Shown here: piece after piece, positions 1 through 7,272 of the stretch | Layout: every line of letters begins with the position of its first letter | Position numbering within the stretch: position 1 is the stretch's first letter | Assembly (NCBI GenBank): GCA_937893155.1 | Contig: CALBGU010000147.1 | Location: 1 to 8,463, forward strand | Source of the DNA: an uncultured Treponema sp. | GTDB taxonomy: Bacteria; Spirochaetota; Spirochaetia; Treponematales; Treponemataceae | Direction: 5' to 3' | DNA length: 8,463 nucleotides | The notes under the pieces: model-generated | Told to the model about the DNA's origin: nothing | The model's input: only the letters and a program-made list of their open reading frames with translations | Databases searched by the model: none | Position numbers and translations under genes: made by a program

Positions 1-59
1 GGCTTTCTTTTTTTTCTGGGAGGCAATTTTGTCCACTAAAAAGCCCGCTTCTTAAATGG

Positions 60-205
60 GGATTAAAATTTGTCAAGGAAATTGCCTTCTCTTAAAATAG
101 GATTAACGTTTCCTCAAGGAAATTGTCTTCCCTTAAAATAGGATTGACGTTTCCTCAAGGAAATTGCCTTCTTTTTTTCTGGGCAAGGCGTTTCCTCAAG
201 GATTT
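60..205. repeat. 41-bp tandem repeat array downstream of the last permease gene
   Basis: Three adjacent units start at 60 (40 nt), 100 (41 nt) and 141 (about 38 nt). Each reads GGATTrACGTTTCCTCAAGG followed by AAATTGyCTTC and, in the first two, CTTAAAATA. A partial fourth copy of the GTTTCCTCAAGGA core lies near 190-202. The core TTTCCTCAAGGAAA is an interrupted palindrome with 6-base arms. Flanking it, a T-rich block ending in TTCTGGG appears at about 5-20 and again at 171-183, so the array may be nested in a longer duplication. The stretch 1-219 contains no gene I can support. No clear intrinsic terminator for the operon was found; the TTGCC/GGCAA pairing around 165-187 has a long A/T-rich loop and is weak. 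Confidence 0.75.
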
Positions 206-219
206 TGCGCATTTTGGTG

Positions 220-1296
220 CTAGGTGCGGGCGAATCGAAGCAGAAGTGCGCTCAAAAAGATAAAAAGCACGACAGGAAACCACGCGCCGGTGAGCGGAGG
301 AATTACGCCGAACTTTGCAAGCAACATTGTTATCATCTGGACGACGTAAAACAGCACGACCGCGCTGATACTCAAGCCGAGGCTGACCAAAAGCACATTT
401 TTGCGCGTTTTTCCCGACAGTCCGACTGCCAAAAACACCACGATAAACACCACGAACGGAAACGAGAACTTTTTGTAATACACCGACTGCGCCTCGGCAT
501 ACGGCAAGCCCGCTTTTTGTAAATGCGCAATATATTCCGCCGCCTCGCGCGTGTTCACCGCGTCCACTGAAACGGTGTTGTTGCGAAAGGTGGAAGGCGG
601 CTCGGTAAAAATGCGCGAATCCTGCTCTGTCACCGCCGCGATTTCAATATCATTGTGCATTTTTGCATATTGTACCGCGTCCTGAAACAGCCAATGTCCC
701 GCCTCCGCGTTCCACTTCGCGCTGGAAGAGCGGATTGCAGACACAAAATGCTTGTTTTCGTCGCGCACAATGATGAAAATGCCGAACAGTTCTTCCGCCG
801 CGTCGTCGTAGAGGTCCGCTTTGTAAATCACCCGCCCTTCGTCGCTCATAATCACAATGCGGTCATTGTTGCGCTTGTCGTTTTGCTTGAGGACGGTCTT
901 TTGCAGCGCAATTTTTTTGGCGTAAGACGGCACCACGATGTTATCTTCAAAAAAGAACATCGCAAAGCTCATCAAAAACGCAAACACCAGCAGAGGAAAC
1001 GTGAAGCGCAAAAGCGACACGCCGCACGCAAACACCGCCGTCAGTTCATTCTTGGCGTAGAGATTGCTCAGCGTGAATGCCGTGGCAAAAAGGAGCGCAA
1101 TCGGCACGGAATACGACACGGTTTTCGGCACATAATGGAGCACCACGCTGAACACGTCGCCCACGCTCGCCGACACGCTGATGTAGCGCCACAGGTTCAT
1201 CAATAAATCCGCCAGATTCAACACAAGGCAGAAAAACGCGAGCGCGCCCAAGAATATCCCGAAAAAACTGCGGTAAATGTACAACACCAATTTCAT
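220..1296 (-). CDS. LptF/LptG-family (YjgP/YjgQ) permease, second of pair
   Basis: This is an inner-membrane permease of the YjgP/YjgQ family. In Gram-negatives, LptF and LptG with the LptB ATPase extract lipopolysaccharide from the inner membrane and hand it to the LptC/A bridge. The 358-residue protein has the family layout: three N-terminal membrane segments (about residues 9-35, 61-80, 97-116), a periplasmic domain of about 160 residues, and three C-terminal segments (about 279-295, 300-327, 335-354). The start chosen is the ATG at 1296, which overlaps the preceding permease stop as ATGA and implies translational coupling. The frame is open further upstream, but those codons lie inside the neighbour and look unlike a membrane protein start. 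The position after its sister gene suggests LptG, but I cannot separate the two paralogues by eye. The natural substrate in this organism is unknown and may be a non-LPS glycolipid. Confidence 0.88.
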   Translation of the reverse strand: MKLVLYIYRSFFGIFLGALAFFCLVLNLADLLMNLWRYISVSASVGDVFSVVLHYVPKTVSYSVPIALLFATAFTLSNLYAKNELTAVFACGVSLLRFTFPLLVFAFLMSFAMFFFEDNIVVPSYAKKIALQKTVLKQNDKRNNDRIVIMSDEGRVIYKADLYDDAAEELFGIFIIVRDENKHFVSAIRSSSAKWNAEAGHWLFQDAVQYAKMHNDIEIAAVTEQDSRIFTEPPSTFRNNTVSVDAVNTREAAEYIAHLQKAGLPYAEAQSVYYKKFSFPFVVFIVVFLAVGLSGKTRKNVLLVSLGLSISAVVLFYVVQMITMLLAKFGVIPPLTGAWFPVVLFIFLSALLLRFART

Positions 1297-2420
1297 TTTT
1301 TGATGAGCCTCATATACAGTACGATTCCCGCCGCGCCGATGACAAAGTTCGGCGTCCACATTGCCCAAAAGCCGTTGAGTCCGATTTTGATGCCGAAAAT
1401 CTGCCCCAAAATCGAAAGCGTCCAGTACAGCACCGAAATCATCAAGCCGATGATAAGCCCGATGGTCTGCCCTTCCCGCTTGCCGAATACGAGCGCGAGC
1501 GGCAGCGCAAGAATGGCGAAAAACAGCGAGGCAAACGGCAGGGAAAACTTTTTGTTGTATTCCACGCGGTAATTGTTCAGCGATTTTGGCGCAAGATTTT
1601 TGTCTTTTTCCATCTCCTGCAGCACTTTTCTGAGGTCATACGAGGTCATTTCGCGCGGCGCAATGCGGTTTGAAGAATCAATGAACGCCGATGTAAACAC
1701 GTTGAGCTGCACGGTGTCGGCAAAAAGCGCGTCCAGCGTTTTCTTTTCGGTGCGGTCAAAAAAAAGCACGGTCGCGTCATTCATCTTGAGTTCCATCAAA
1801 ATGCCCGGCAAATCGGATTTTTCCACGCTGGAGTTTTCTGCGATGATAATCCGCTGACTGCCGTTTTCGCTGTCAAACACCACGAGGTCGGACACGCGAT
1901 TTTTGTCCACCTCGCCAATAACGAGCGTGGAATCATTCGTGCGCTTAATCGAGTTCGATTCAAGTTCCACGGCGGGATTCGTGTGGACGATTTCTTTTTT
2001 GAGGCGATTGAATTTGAGCGTGCCGACGGGCAAAAGATAATCGTTGACAAAAAACGACGCAATCGAAATCACCGCGCCCAAAATCACCACGGGAATCATA
2101 ATGATGCGGTATTTTAAGCCCGATGCGCGCAAAATCAGGATTTCGTTGTCGCTCACGAGCCGCCCGAGGCACATCAAAAAGCCCACGAGCGTGGCAAACG
2201 GCGACGACTGCGCAATAATGCCCGGCAGAGAATACGCGATGAGCCGCATCACCGTGCCCACCGGAACGCGCTGTTTCAAAATCGTTTCTGCCAAAAGCAA
2301 GATTTCATTCACAAAGAAAATCATAAAGAAAAACAGAAACGATATGAAAAAATACAAAAACAGCTCTTTGACCAAATAGCGCACCAGCACGTTCGAGCCG
2401 AGTTTTCTTGTCTTCGCCAC
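1293..2420 (-). CDS. LptF/LptG-family (YjgP/YjgQ) permease, first of pair
   Basis: This is the first of two adjacent YjgP/YjgQ permeases, expected to pair with the downstream one as the transmembrane core of an Lpt-type ABC exporter. From the chosen start it is 375 residues. Membrane segments fall at about 20-43, 66-88, 104-127, 295-313, 318-340 and 349-372, with a periplasmic domain of about 165 residues between the third and fourth, as in the family. The start is uncertain. The frame is open back to an ATG at 2576 inside dut, but that N-terminus is arginine- and serine-rich and is probably dut read out of frame. The first plausible start is the GTG at 2420, four bases after the dut stop; GTG codons at 2390 and 2384 are alternatives. 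No good Shine-Dalgarno sequence is visible, so coupling to dut is likely. The stop overlaps the next start (ATGA). The substrate-loading ATPase is not in the window. Confidence 0.88.
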   Translation of the reverse strand: MAKTRKLGSNVLVRYLVKELFLYFFISFLFFFMIFFVNEILLLAETILKQRVPVGTVMRLIAYSLPGIIAQSSPFATLVGFLMCLGRLVSDNEILILRASGLKYRIIMIPVVILGAVISIASFFVNDYLLPVGTLKFNRLKKEIVHTNPAVELESNSIKRTNDSTLVIGEVDKNRVSDLVVFDSENGSQRIIIAENSSVEKSDLPGILMELKMNDATVLFFDRTEKKTLDALFADTVQLNVFTSAFIDSSNRIAPREMTSYDLRKVLQEMEKDKNLAPKSLNNYRVEYNKKFSLPFASLFFAILALPLALVFGKREGQTIGLIIGLMISVLYWTLSILGQIFGIKIGLNGFWAMWTPNFVIGAAGIVLYMRLIKK

Positions 2421-2424
2421 GCTT

Positions 2425-2871
2425 TTAGCCCCGCACGCCCGTTGAGCCAAAACCGCCGCTTCCCCGCTCCGATTCAGAAAGCGAGGGCACCGCGCAGAAA
2501 TCCGCCTGCACCACCGCCGCAACGACGAGTTGGGCAATGCGGTCGCCATTTTTGACCACAAACGCATTTTTGCCATGGTTCACCAAAATCACTTTGACTT
2601 CGCCGCGATAATCGCTGTCAATCGTGCCGGGCGCATTGAGTACCGTCACGCCGAACTTTGCCGCAAGCCCGCTGCGGGGGCGCACCTGCACTTCAAAGCC
2701 CGCGGGGATTTCCAAAAACACGCCCGTCGGCACCAGCGCAAAATCTCCCGCGCCAATCACCATTTCTTCGCTCACATGCGCGCAAATGTCCGCGCCCGCC
2801 GCGCCCGCCGTCTGATACGAAGGCGCCTTTGCCCCCTCTGCCAGCACATATTTTACCGTATTCGATTTCAT
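2425..2871 (-). CDS. dut: dUTP diphosphatase (trimeric dUTPase)
   Basis: This enzyme hydrolyses dUTP to dUMP and pyrophosphate in the cytosol, keeping uracil out of DNA and supplying dUMP for thymidylate synthesis. The protein has 148 residues, normal for the trimeric family, and all five family motifs are visible: motif 1 AGAAGADICA (22-31), motif 2 PRSGLAAKFG (65-74), motif 3 NAPGTIDSDYRGE (79-91), motif 4 GDRIAQLVV (109-117) and the glycine-rich C-terminal motif 5 RGSGGFGSTG (136-145). By alignment to the E. coli enzyme, D85 would be the catalytic aspartate and Y88 the residue that excludes ribose. The ATG is preceded by AGGAG (2880-2884) with 8 bases of spacing, so the start is well supported. 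It sits 49 bases after the response regulator stop and 4 bases before the next gene, so it is probably co-transcribed with both. Confidence 0.97.
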   Translation of the reverse strand: MKSNTVKYVLAEGAKAPSYQTAGAAGADICAHVSEEMVIGAGDFALVPTGVFLEIPAGFEVQVRPRSGLAAKFGVTVLNAPGTIDSDYRGEVKVILVNHGKNAFVVKNGDRIAQLVVAAVVQADFCAVPSLSESERGSGGFGSTGVRG

Positions 2872-2920
2872 TTTCGTTTCTCCTTGCTCTATGCTGAAAA
2901 TGTATGCTTGAAAAATCGTT

Positions 2921-4267
<1,347 letters not shown>

Positions 4268-4285
4268 TTTCCCTCCCAGATTTTT

Positions 4286-4314
4286 CTACTTTCAAAAGTT
4301 CAATATCGTGTCAA
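4286..4314 (-). promoter_or_regulatory. possible weak promoter for the response regulator operon
   Basis: On the minus strand a consensus -35 hexamer TTGACA (4309-4314) is followed, 17 bases later, by AAGTAG (4286-4291), a poor -10. The first four bases of the -35 box belong to the last 17-bp repeat core. The 60-base gap between the nuclease stop and the regulator start leaves room for a promoter, but the -10 is weak, so this is only a candidate. Confidence 0.25.
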
Positions 4315-4344
4315 CGCAGTTGCTCTCTCAACGCAGTTGTAAAA
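4311..4344. repeat. 17-bp-period repeat, two copies, at the nuclease 3' end
   Basis: The core TCAACGCAGTTG occurs at 4311-4322 and 4328-4339, exactly 17 bases apart, with unlike 5-base spacers. The core carries inverted arms CAAC/GTTG. The copy at 4328 overlaps the 3' end of the nuclease gene: read on the minus strand it is CAACTGCGTTGA, giving Gln-Leu-Arg-stop. The same core and the same 17-base period recur at the kinase 3' end (5615-5660). Confidence 0.85.
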
Positions 4345-5362
4345 AAAGGCGGTTTCTATCTAACTCCAGCTGCAATTCCTCTTCTGTGGGCAAAACTGTT
4401 CTATACTTGCTCGCAAAAATCTGCTCGGACTCGTTCAAAACAGAATACTTTACAATGCTTTCGTCTTTGTCGGCACAGAAAATAATTCCGATTGTGGGAT
4501 TATCATCATCGCACTTTTTGAGCGAATCAAACATTCTCACATACATATCCATTTGTCCGATGTCTTGATGTTTCAGGCTCCCTTTTTTGAGGTCAACCAA
4601 AACAAAACACTTCAAAATATAATTGTAAAACACCAAATCAATGTAAAAATCCTGCGTTTCGGTCTTTATGTGCATTTGCCGCTCCACAAACGAAAAGCCC
4701 TTGCCCATTTCAAGCAAAAACTTTTCCATGTGGCTGATTATCGCGTTTTCTATGCCTTTTTCAGAAGTGGCGATTTCTGGTTTTAGCCCCAAGAACTCCA
4801 GAATATACGGGTCTTTGATATGGTTTTCTACCGCTTTTGCCTCTCCTTTTGCAGAAGTAGGCTCAATCTGATTTTGAAGAACACGGTGGAACATATCCGT
4901 TTTGATGTTGCGCTCAAGTTCCCGAACCGACCAAGTGCCTTGTTTTGCTTCGTTGATGTAATAATTGCGCTCGGCTTCGCTTCCAAGTCGCATAATCAAT
5001 CGAATATGACTCCAGCTCAATTCTCTACACAGTGTGGAGAGAATTGCAGAATCGCGAAAAGTAAGATAAAACTGACGGCAATTCCAGAGATGCGCCGCAG
5101 ACATTCCGCTCCCCAGTTCCGCGTTCAGTGCTTTTGAAAGATTTTCTATGACTTTTTCGCCATAGCCTGCGCGTTTTTCGCCCTTTTGCTCCTGCTCCAC
5201 GATTCTAAAGCCTACGAGATAATACGCCTGTATCATCACCGAATTAACAGCCCTGTAGCTTTGCGCTTTTGCGGAATGAAGTATTGCCTTTATGTCTTTG
5301 ATGTAATCTTCCGTAAAATGTACGCTTTCGATGTTTATAATTTCGTTTTCCATTTTCTCCAT
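4328..5362 (-). CDS. DUF1016/YhcG-family PDDEXK nuclease domain protein
   Basis: This 344-residue protein matches the YhcG/DUF1016 family: an N-terminal helical DNA-binding-like region (about 15-165, including the WSH-RLI-R stretch at 117-125) and a C-terminal PDDEXK nuclease fold (about 180-335). Candidate catalytic residues are D242 (FYIDLVFYN) and D257/K259 in LVDLKKG; the Asp-Leu-Lys form is normal in this family. Q270 in QDIGQMDMYV is also a family hallmark. The biochemical role of the family is not settled; members are often found in variable or defence-rich regions. The gene looks AT-richer than its neighbours: hand counts gave 21 of 60 G+C at 4621-4680 and 25 of 60 at 4861-4920, against 40 of 60 in dut at 2641-2700. 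This suggests transfer. The start is the ATG at 5362, with GGAGGAG at 5374-5380; an ATG three codons later is equally possible. It ends in a repeat core encoding QLR-stop. Confidence 0.9.
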   Translation of the reverse strand: MEKMENEIINIESVHFTEDYIKDIKAILHSAKAQSYRAVNSVMIQAYYLVGFRIVEQEQKGEKRAGYGEKVIENLSKALNAELGSGMSAAHLWNCRQFYLTFRDSAILSTLCRELSWSHIRLIMRLGSEAERNYYINEAKQGTWSVRELERNIKTDMFHRVLQNQIEPTSAKGEAKAVENHIKDPYILEFLGLKPEIATSEKGIENAIISHMEKFLLEMGKGFSFVERQMHIKTETQDFYIDLVFYNYILKCFVLVDLKKGSLKHQDIGQMDMYVRMFDSLKKCDDDNPTIGIIFCADKDESIVKYSVLNESEQIFASKYRTVLPTEEELQLELDRNRLFLQLR

Positions 5363-5384
5363 TTCTCCCTTTTCTCCTCCCGTG

Positions 5385-5610
5385 CCATTAAAAACAGGCT
5401 ATGCCTGCGTTTCTCCTCCGAGATTTTCCCCAAATACTCATTTTCGAGGCGTTCTCGCAAAAGATTTGATTAAAAACAAGTTTAGCGCGCGTTTCTCGCA
5501 GAAGATTGGCTTAAAAACAAGTTTTGCGCCTTTTTCTCGCACGAGATTTGTTCAAAAACGAGTTTTCCAGCGTTTCTCGCACGAGATTCATTCAAAAAAG
5601 AGTTTTGCGC
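5385..5610. repeat. 41-bp tandem repeat array upstream of the nuclease gene
   Basis: Five units of 40-42 bp start at 5407, 5449, 5489, 5530 and 5570, with part of another before 5407. The consensus is GCGTTTCTCGCACGAGATT, about five variable bases, AAAACGAGTTTTGCGC. Each better-kept unit contains two small palindromes, CTCGcaCGAG and AAAACnnGTTTT. Unit length and part of the sequence (CGTTTC, TC, AAG, ATTG, TTAAAA in that order) resemble the array at 60-205, so the two may be one family. The block occupies most of the 286 bases between nuclease and kinase. I see no gene in it. Confidence 0.8.
5390..5407 (-). terminator. weak terminator-like hairpin in the nuclease leader
   Basis: On the minus strand CAGGC-ATA-GCCTG is followed directly by TTTTT. 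The stem is only 5 bp, so it would be a weak or partial terminator for transcription coming from the kinase gene. It ends 27 bases before the nuclease start codon and appears to be a variant of the 41-bp repeat unit. Confidence 0.35.
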
Positions 5611-5614
5611 ACTT

Positions 5615-5660
5615 TCAACGCAGTTTTACGCTCAACGCAGTTTTACGCTCAACGCAGTTG
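5615..5660. repeat. 17-bp tandem repeat, three copies, at the kinase 3' end
   Basis: Two identical copies of TCAACGCAGTTTTACGC (5615-5631 and 5632-5648) are followed by a third core, TCAACGCAGTTG, at 5649-5660. The third core lies inside the kinase reading frame and supplies its last codons and stop (CAA CTG CGT TGA on the minus strand). The period equals that of the repeat at 4311-4344, and the 12-base core at 5649 is identical to the cores there. Confidence 0.9.
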
Positions 5661-6944
5661 TTCGCCTGCAAGAGTGCCAGAGGCATCGATGAACGGGCGG
5701 AGAGAGCTAAGAGAGCTTTCGATGGCAAGCGTATCGCCTTTGGTGCAGGTCAGAAGCGGCTTGTCGGCTTGCGGCACATTCAATCGAATCGTGAACTGCG
5801 TGCCGCTGCCCTTTTCGCTTTTCACCGTGATGTCGCCTGCGAACTCGCGCACGATTTTATACACCATCGTCATTCCCAAACCCGTGCCGTTCGCTTTCGT
5901 CGTAAAATACGGCTCGAAAATATGGCTCGCGGTCTCCTCGCTCATTCCCTCCCCGTTGTCGCAAAAGCGGATTTCATACACGCCGTCTTTCACTTCGCTT
6001 TCAATGCGCATTTCTCCGCCCGTGCCGTCGCCGAACTTTTCGATAATCGCCGCAATCGCGTTCTGTTCGATGTTCGCAACGACTTGCCGAAACAGTTTTT
6101 CGTCGATTAAAAGCCGTGTCGCGCCCGCTGTCAGCTTCGTTTCAAAATGAATTCCGCGGCTTTTGAGCTCGTCGATGAAGAACGCGGCGAAACGGCTCAC
6201 GAGCGCGTCTGGCTCGGCGAGGATAAGCTCTGCCTTGACGGGGCGCACGGCGAAAAGGAAATCCATAATGACTTTATTGAGGTTCTCGATTTCCTCGTTC
6301 ACCACGTCGAGCCGCTCTTCCATAAACTTGGGTTCAGGGAGCTTTCCGTCGCTGCTCCGTGCGCGCTTGAGAGCTTTTTGCAAGAGCTGAATGTGAATCG
6401 AAATCGCGCCTAAGGGATTTTTGATTTCGTGGGCAACGTTCGCGGCAAGGTTCGTGAGGCTGGCGAGGCTTTCCATACGGTGAAGCAAAATATCCTGCTT
6501 TCGCTTTTCGGTGTTGTCGTCGATTTTGACGATTGAGCCTGTAACGAGCGTTTTCTCGCCCTTTTTCTGCACGAGCGGCATAAGCGACACGGTTACGAAG
6601 CGCACCGCCGAGCTTCCGAAGAGCTGCAGCGAAAATTCCTCGCTCGCATTCGCCTTGTCGTCGTCGCGGCACTTTTTGAGGAATGTCGCAATGCTTTCGT
6701 CCGCGATGAGTTCCCACACGCTCTTTTTGTCTTTTGCGCTGGTGAACGGAACGTAGCGTTCTGCCGCCTTGTTGGTCAAAAGCACGCTCCCTTCTTTGTC
6801 GAGGATAATGATACCTGTGGAAATGGATTCCAAAATCGAAGCAAACTTGTCGTTTTCGTCGTTGAGTGCGTCTAAAATGCGCTCTATCTGCTCATCAGAG
6901 AGCTTTGAAATCTTCTCCGATGCCCGTTTCATAAATCGTTTCAT
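5649..6944 (-). CDS. NtrB-type cytosolic sensor histidine kinase
   Basis: This 431-residue kinase autophosphorylates on histidine and should pass the phosphate to the NtrC-type regulator encoded downstream. A PAS-like sensor domain spans about residues 34-145. The dimerisation/phospho-acceptor H-box is AHEIKNPL with H172. The ATPase domain shows the N-box NIEQNAIAA (N295), G1 DNGEGM (329-334), the F-box FEPYFTTK (343-350) and G2 GTGLGM (353-358). No membrane segment or signal peptide is visible, so it senses a cytosolic signal. The start at 6944 is supported by GAGG at 6952-6955 with 7 bases of spacing and by a promoter just upstream. The protein continues about 40 residues beyond the ATPase domain, and its final QLR-stop is encoded by a repeat core. 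The separation from its regulator by a nuclease gene is atypical for this kind of pair. Confidence 0.95.
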   Translation of the reverse strand: MKRFMKRASEKISKLSDEQIERILDALNDENDKFASILESISTGIIILDKEGSVLLTNKAAERYVPFTSAKDKKSVWELIADESIATFLKKCRDDDKANASEEFSLQLFGSSAVRFVTVSLMPLVQKKGEKTLVTGSIVKIDDNTEKRKQDILLHRMESLASLTNLAANVAHEIKNPLGAISIHIQLLQKALKRARSSDGKLPEPKFMEERLDVVNEEIENLNKVIMDFLFAVRPVKAELILAEPDALVSRFAAFFIDELKSRGIHFETKLTAGATRLLIDEKLFRQVVANIEQNAIAAIIEKFGDGTGGEMRIESEVKDGVYEIRFCDNGEGMSEETASHIFEPYFTTKANGTGLGMTMVYKIVREFAGDITVKSEKGSGTQFTIRLNVPQADKPLLTCTKGDTLAIESSLSSLRPFIDASGTLAGEQLR

Positions 6945-6962
6945 CTTCTTGCCTCAAAAAAG

Positions 6963-6990
6963 AGTATAGCACAAAATCAAATCCTGTCAT
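6963..6990 (-). promoter_or_regulatory. sigma-70-like promoter of the kinase gene
   Basis: On the minus strand ATGACA (6985-6990, five of six matches to the -35 consensus) is separated by 16 bases from TATACT (6963-6968, -10). TG one base before the -10 makes an extended -10. Transcription would begin near 6956, giving a short leader of about 12 bases that contains the GAGG ribosome-binding site. Confidence 0.6.
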
Positions 6991-7013
6991 AGTCAGCGCC
7001 GAATAACAAAAAC

Positions 7014-7052
7014 CGTATGCTCCGTTACGGAGAGCATTTTAGCCAGCATACG
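7014..7052. other. inverted repeat between the 23-bp array and the kinase promoter
   Basis: CGTATGCT (7014-7021) pairs with AGCATACG (7045-7052), and CTCCG/CGGAG (7020-7024 and 7028-7032) forms an inner or competing stem. There is no T-tract on either strand, so this is not an intrinsic terminator. Its role is unknown. Confidence 0.5.
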
Positions 7053-7059
7053 CAGTGCG

Positions 7060-7220
7060 CTCAAGGAAGCATGAAAAGAGACCTTCTGCTCCCGTAAGGT
7101 CTCTCTTCATGGGAGCAGAAACGGTCAGCTCAAGGAAGCAGAAGCAGTCTCCTCCCCGAAGCAGAAGGTTGCGTCTCAAGAGAGCAGAAGCGGCTGCCTC
7201 AAGGGTGCGGAACGCAAAAA
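7060..7220. repeat. 23-bp tandem repeat array, about seven degenerate units
   Basis: Units begin at 7060, 7083, 7105, 7129, 7152, 7175 and 7198, mostly 23 nt long (one 22, one 24). The clearest are those at 7129, 7152 and 7175, following CTCAAGgaaGCAGAAGcnG. CTCAAG recurs at 7060, 7129, 7175 and 7198, at distances that are exact multiples of 23 (69, 46, 23). The period is not a multiple of three, so this is not a protein repeat. The last unit runs into the A-tract of the tilS-ldh terminator. I see no credible gene between 6945 and 7215. Confidence 0.75.
7070..7111. other. 16-bp stem hairpin inside the 23-bp array
   Basis: 7070-7085 pairs with 7096-7111 over 16 positions with a single mismatch (a G-T wobble in minus-strand RNA), around the 10-base loop CTGCTCCCGT. 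The loop plus two stem bases (7084-7093) is also complementary to GGGAGCAGAA at 7111-7120, giving a competing stem. It has no T-tract, so a role as intrinsic terminator is unlikely. Confidence 0.7.
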
Positions 7221-7250
7221 AAAGACCCCGCACTATTTTTGTGCGAGGTC
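7216..7250 (-). terminator. strong intrinsic terminator of the tilS-ldh gene
   Basis: On the minus strand GACCTCGCAC (7241-7250) pairs with GTGCGGGGTC (7224-7233) as a 10-bp stem with one G-U pair and a 7-base loop, followed by eight T (7216-7223). It begins 22 bases after the stop codon. It has no T-tract in the plus direction. Confidence 0.93.
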
Positions 7251-7272
7251 AAACGTGGTTTTCTGCAAAAAC

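Noticed and set aside
205..1206. Plus-strand open frames opposite the permease genes
   Set aside because: They are antisense shadows with a His/Arg/Lys-rich composition typical of reverse reading of membrane protein genes.
2421..2576. Upstream extension of the first permease into dut
   Set aside because: It overlaps 152 bases of a gene with all dUTPase motifs, and its residues do not fit a permease N-terminus.
5363..5387. TGGCACG (minus strand, 5381-5387) resembling a sigma-54 -24 element before the nuclease gene
   Set aside because: The -12 element is wrong: at the required spacing the sequence has GA where GC is needed, with no TTGC.
5385..5660. CRISPR array
   Set aside because: Units are contiguous tandem repeats of 41 and 17 bp with no unique spacers of normal length and no cas genes nearby.
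4311..5660. Transposon or insertion sequence carrying the nuclease
   Set aside because: No transposase or integrase gene and no long terminal inverted repeats are present; only short direct repeat cores flank it.
7070..7118. H-type RNA pseudoknot from loop pairing to 7112-7118
   Set aside because: There would be no bases left to cross the 16-bp stem, so the two pairings must be alternatives rather than simultaneous.
7039..7233. Short minus-strand open frame in the 23-bp array
   Set aside because: It consists of the repeat array read through, begins inside the tilS-ldh terminator, has no ribosome-binding site and resembles no protein I know.
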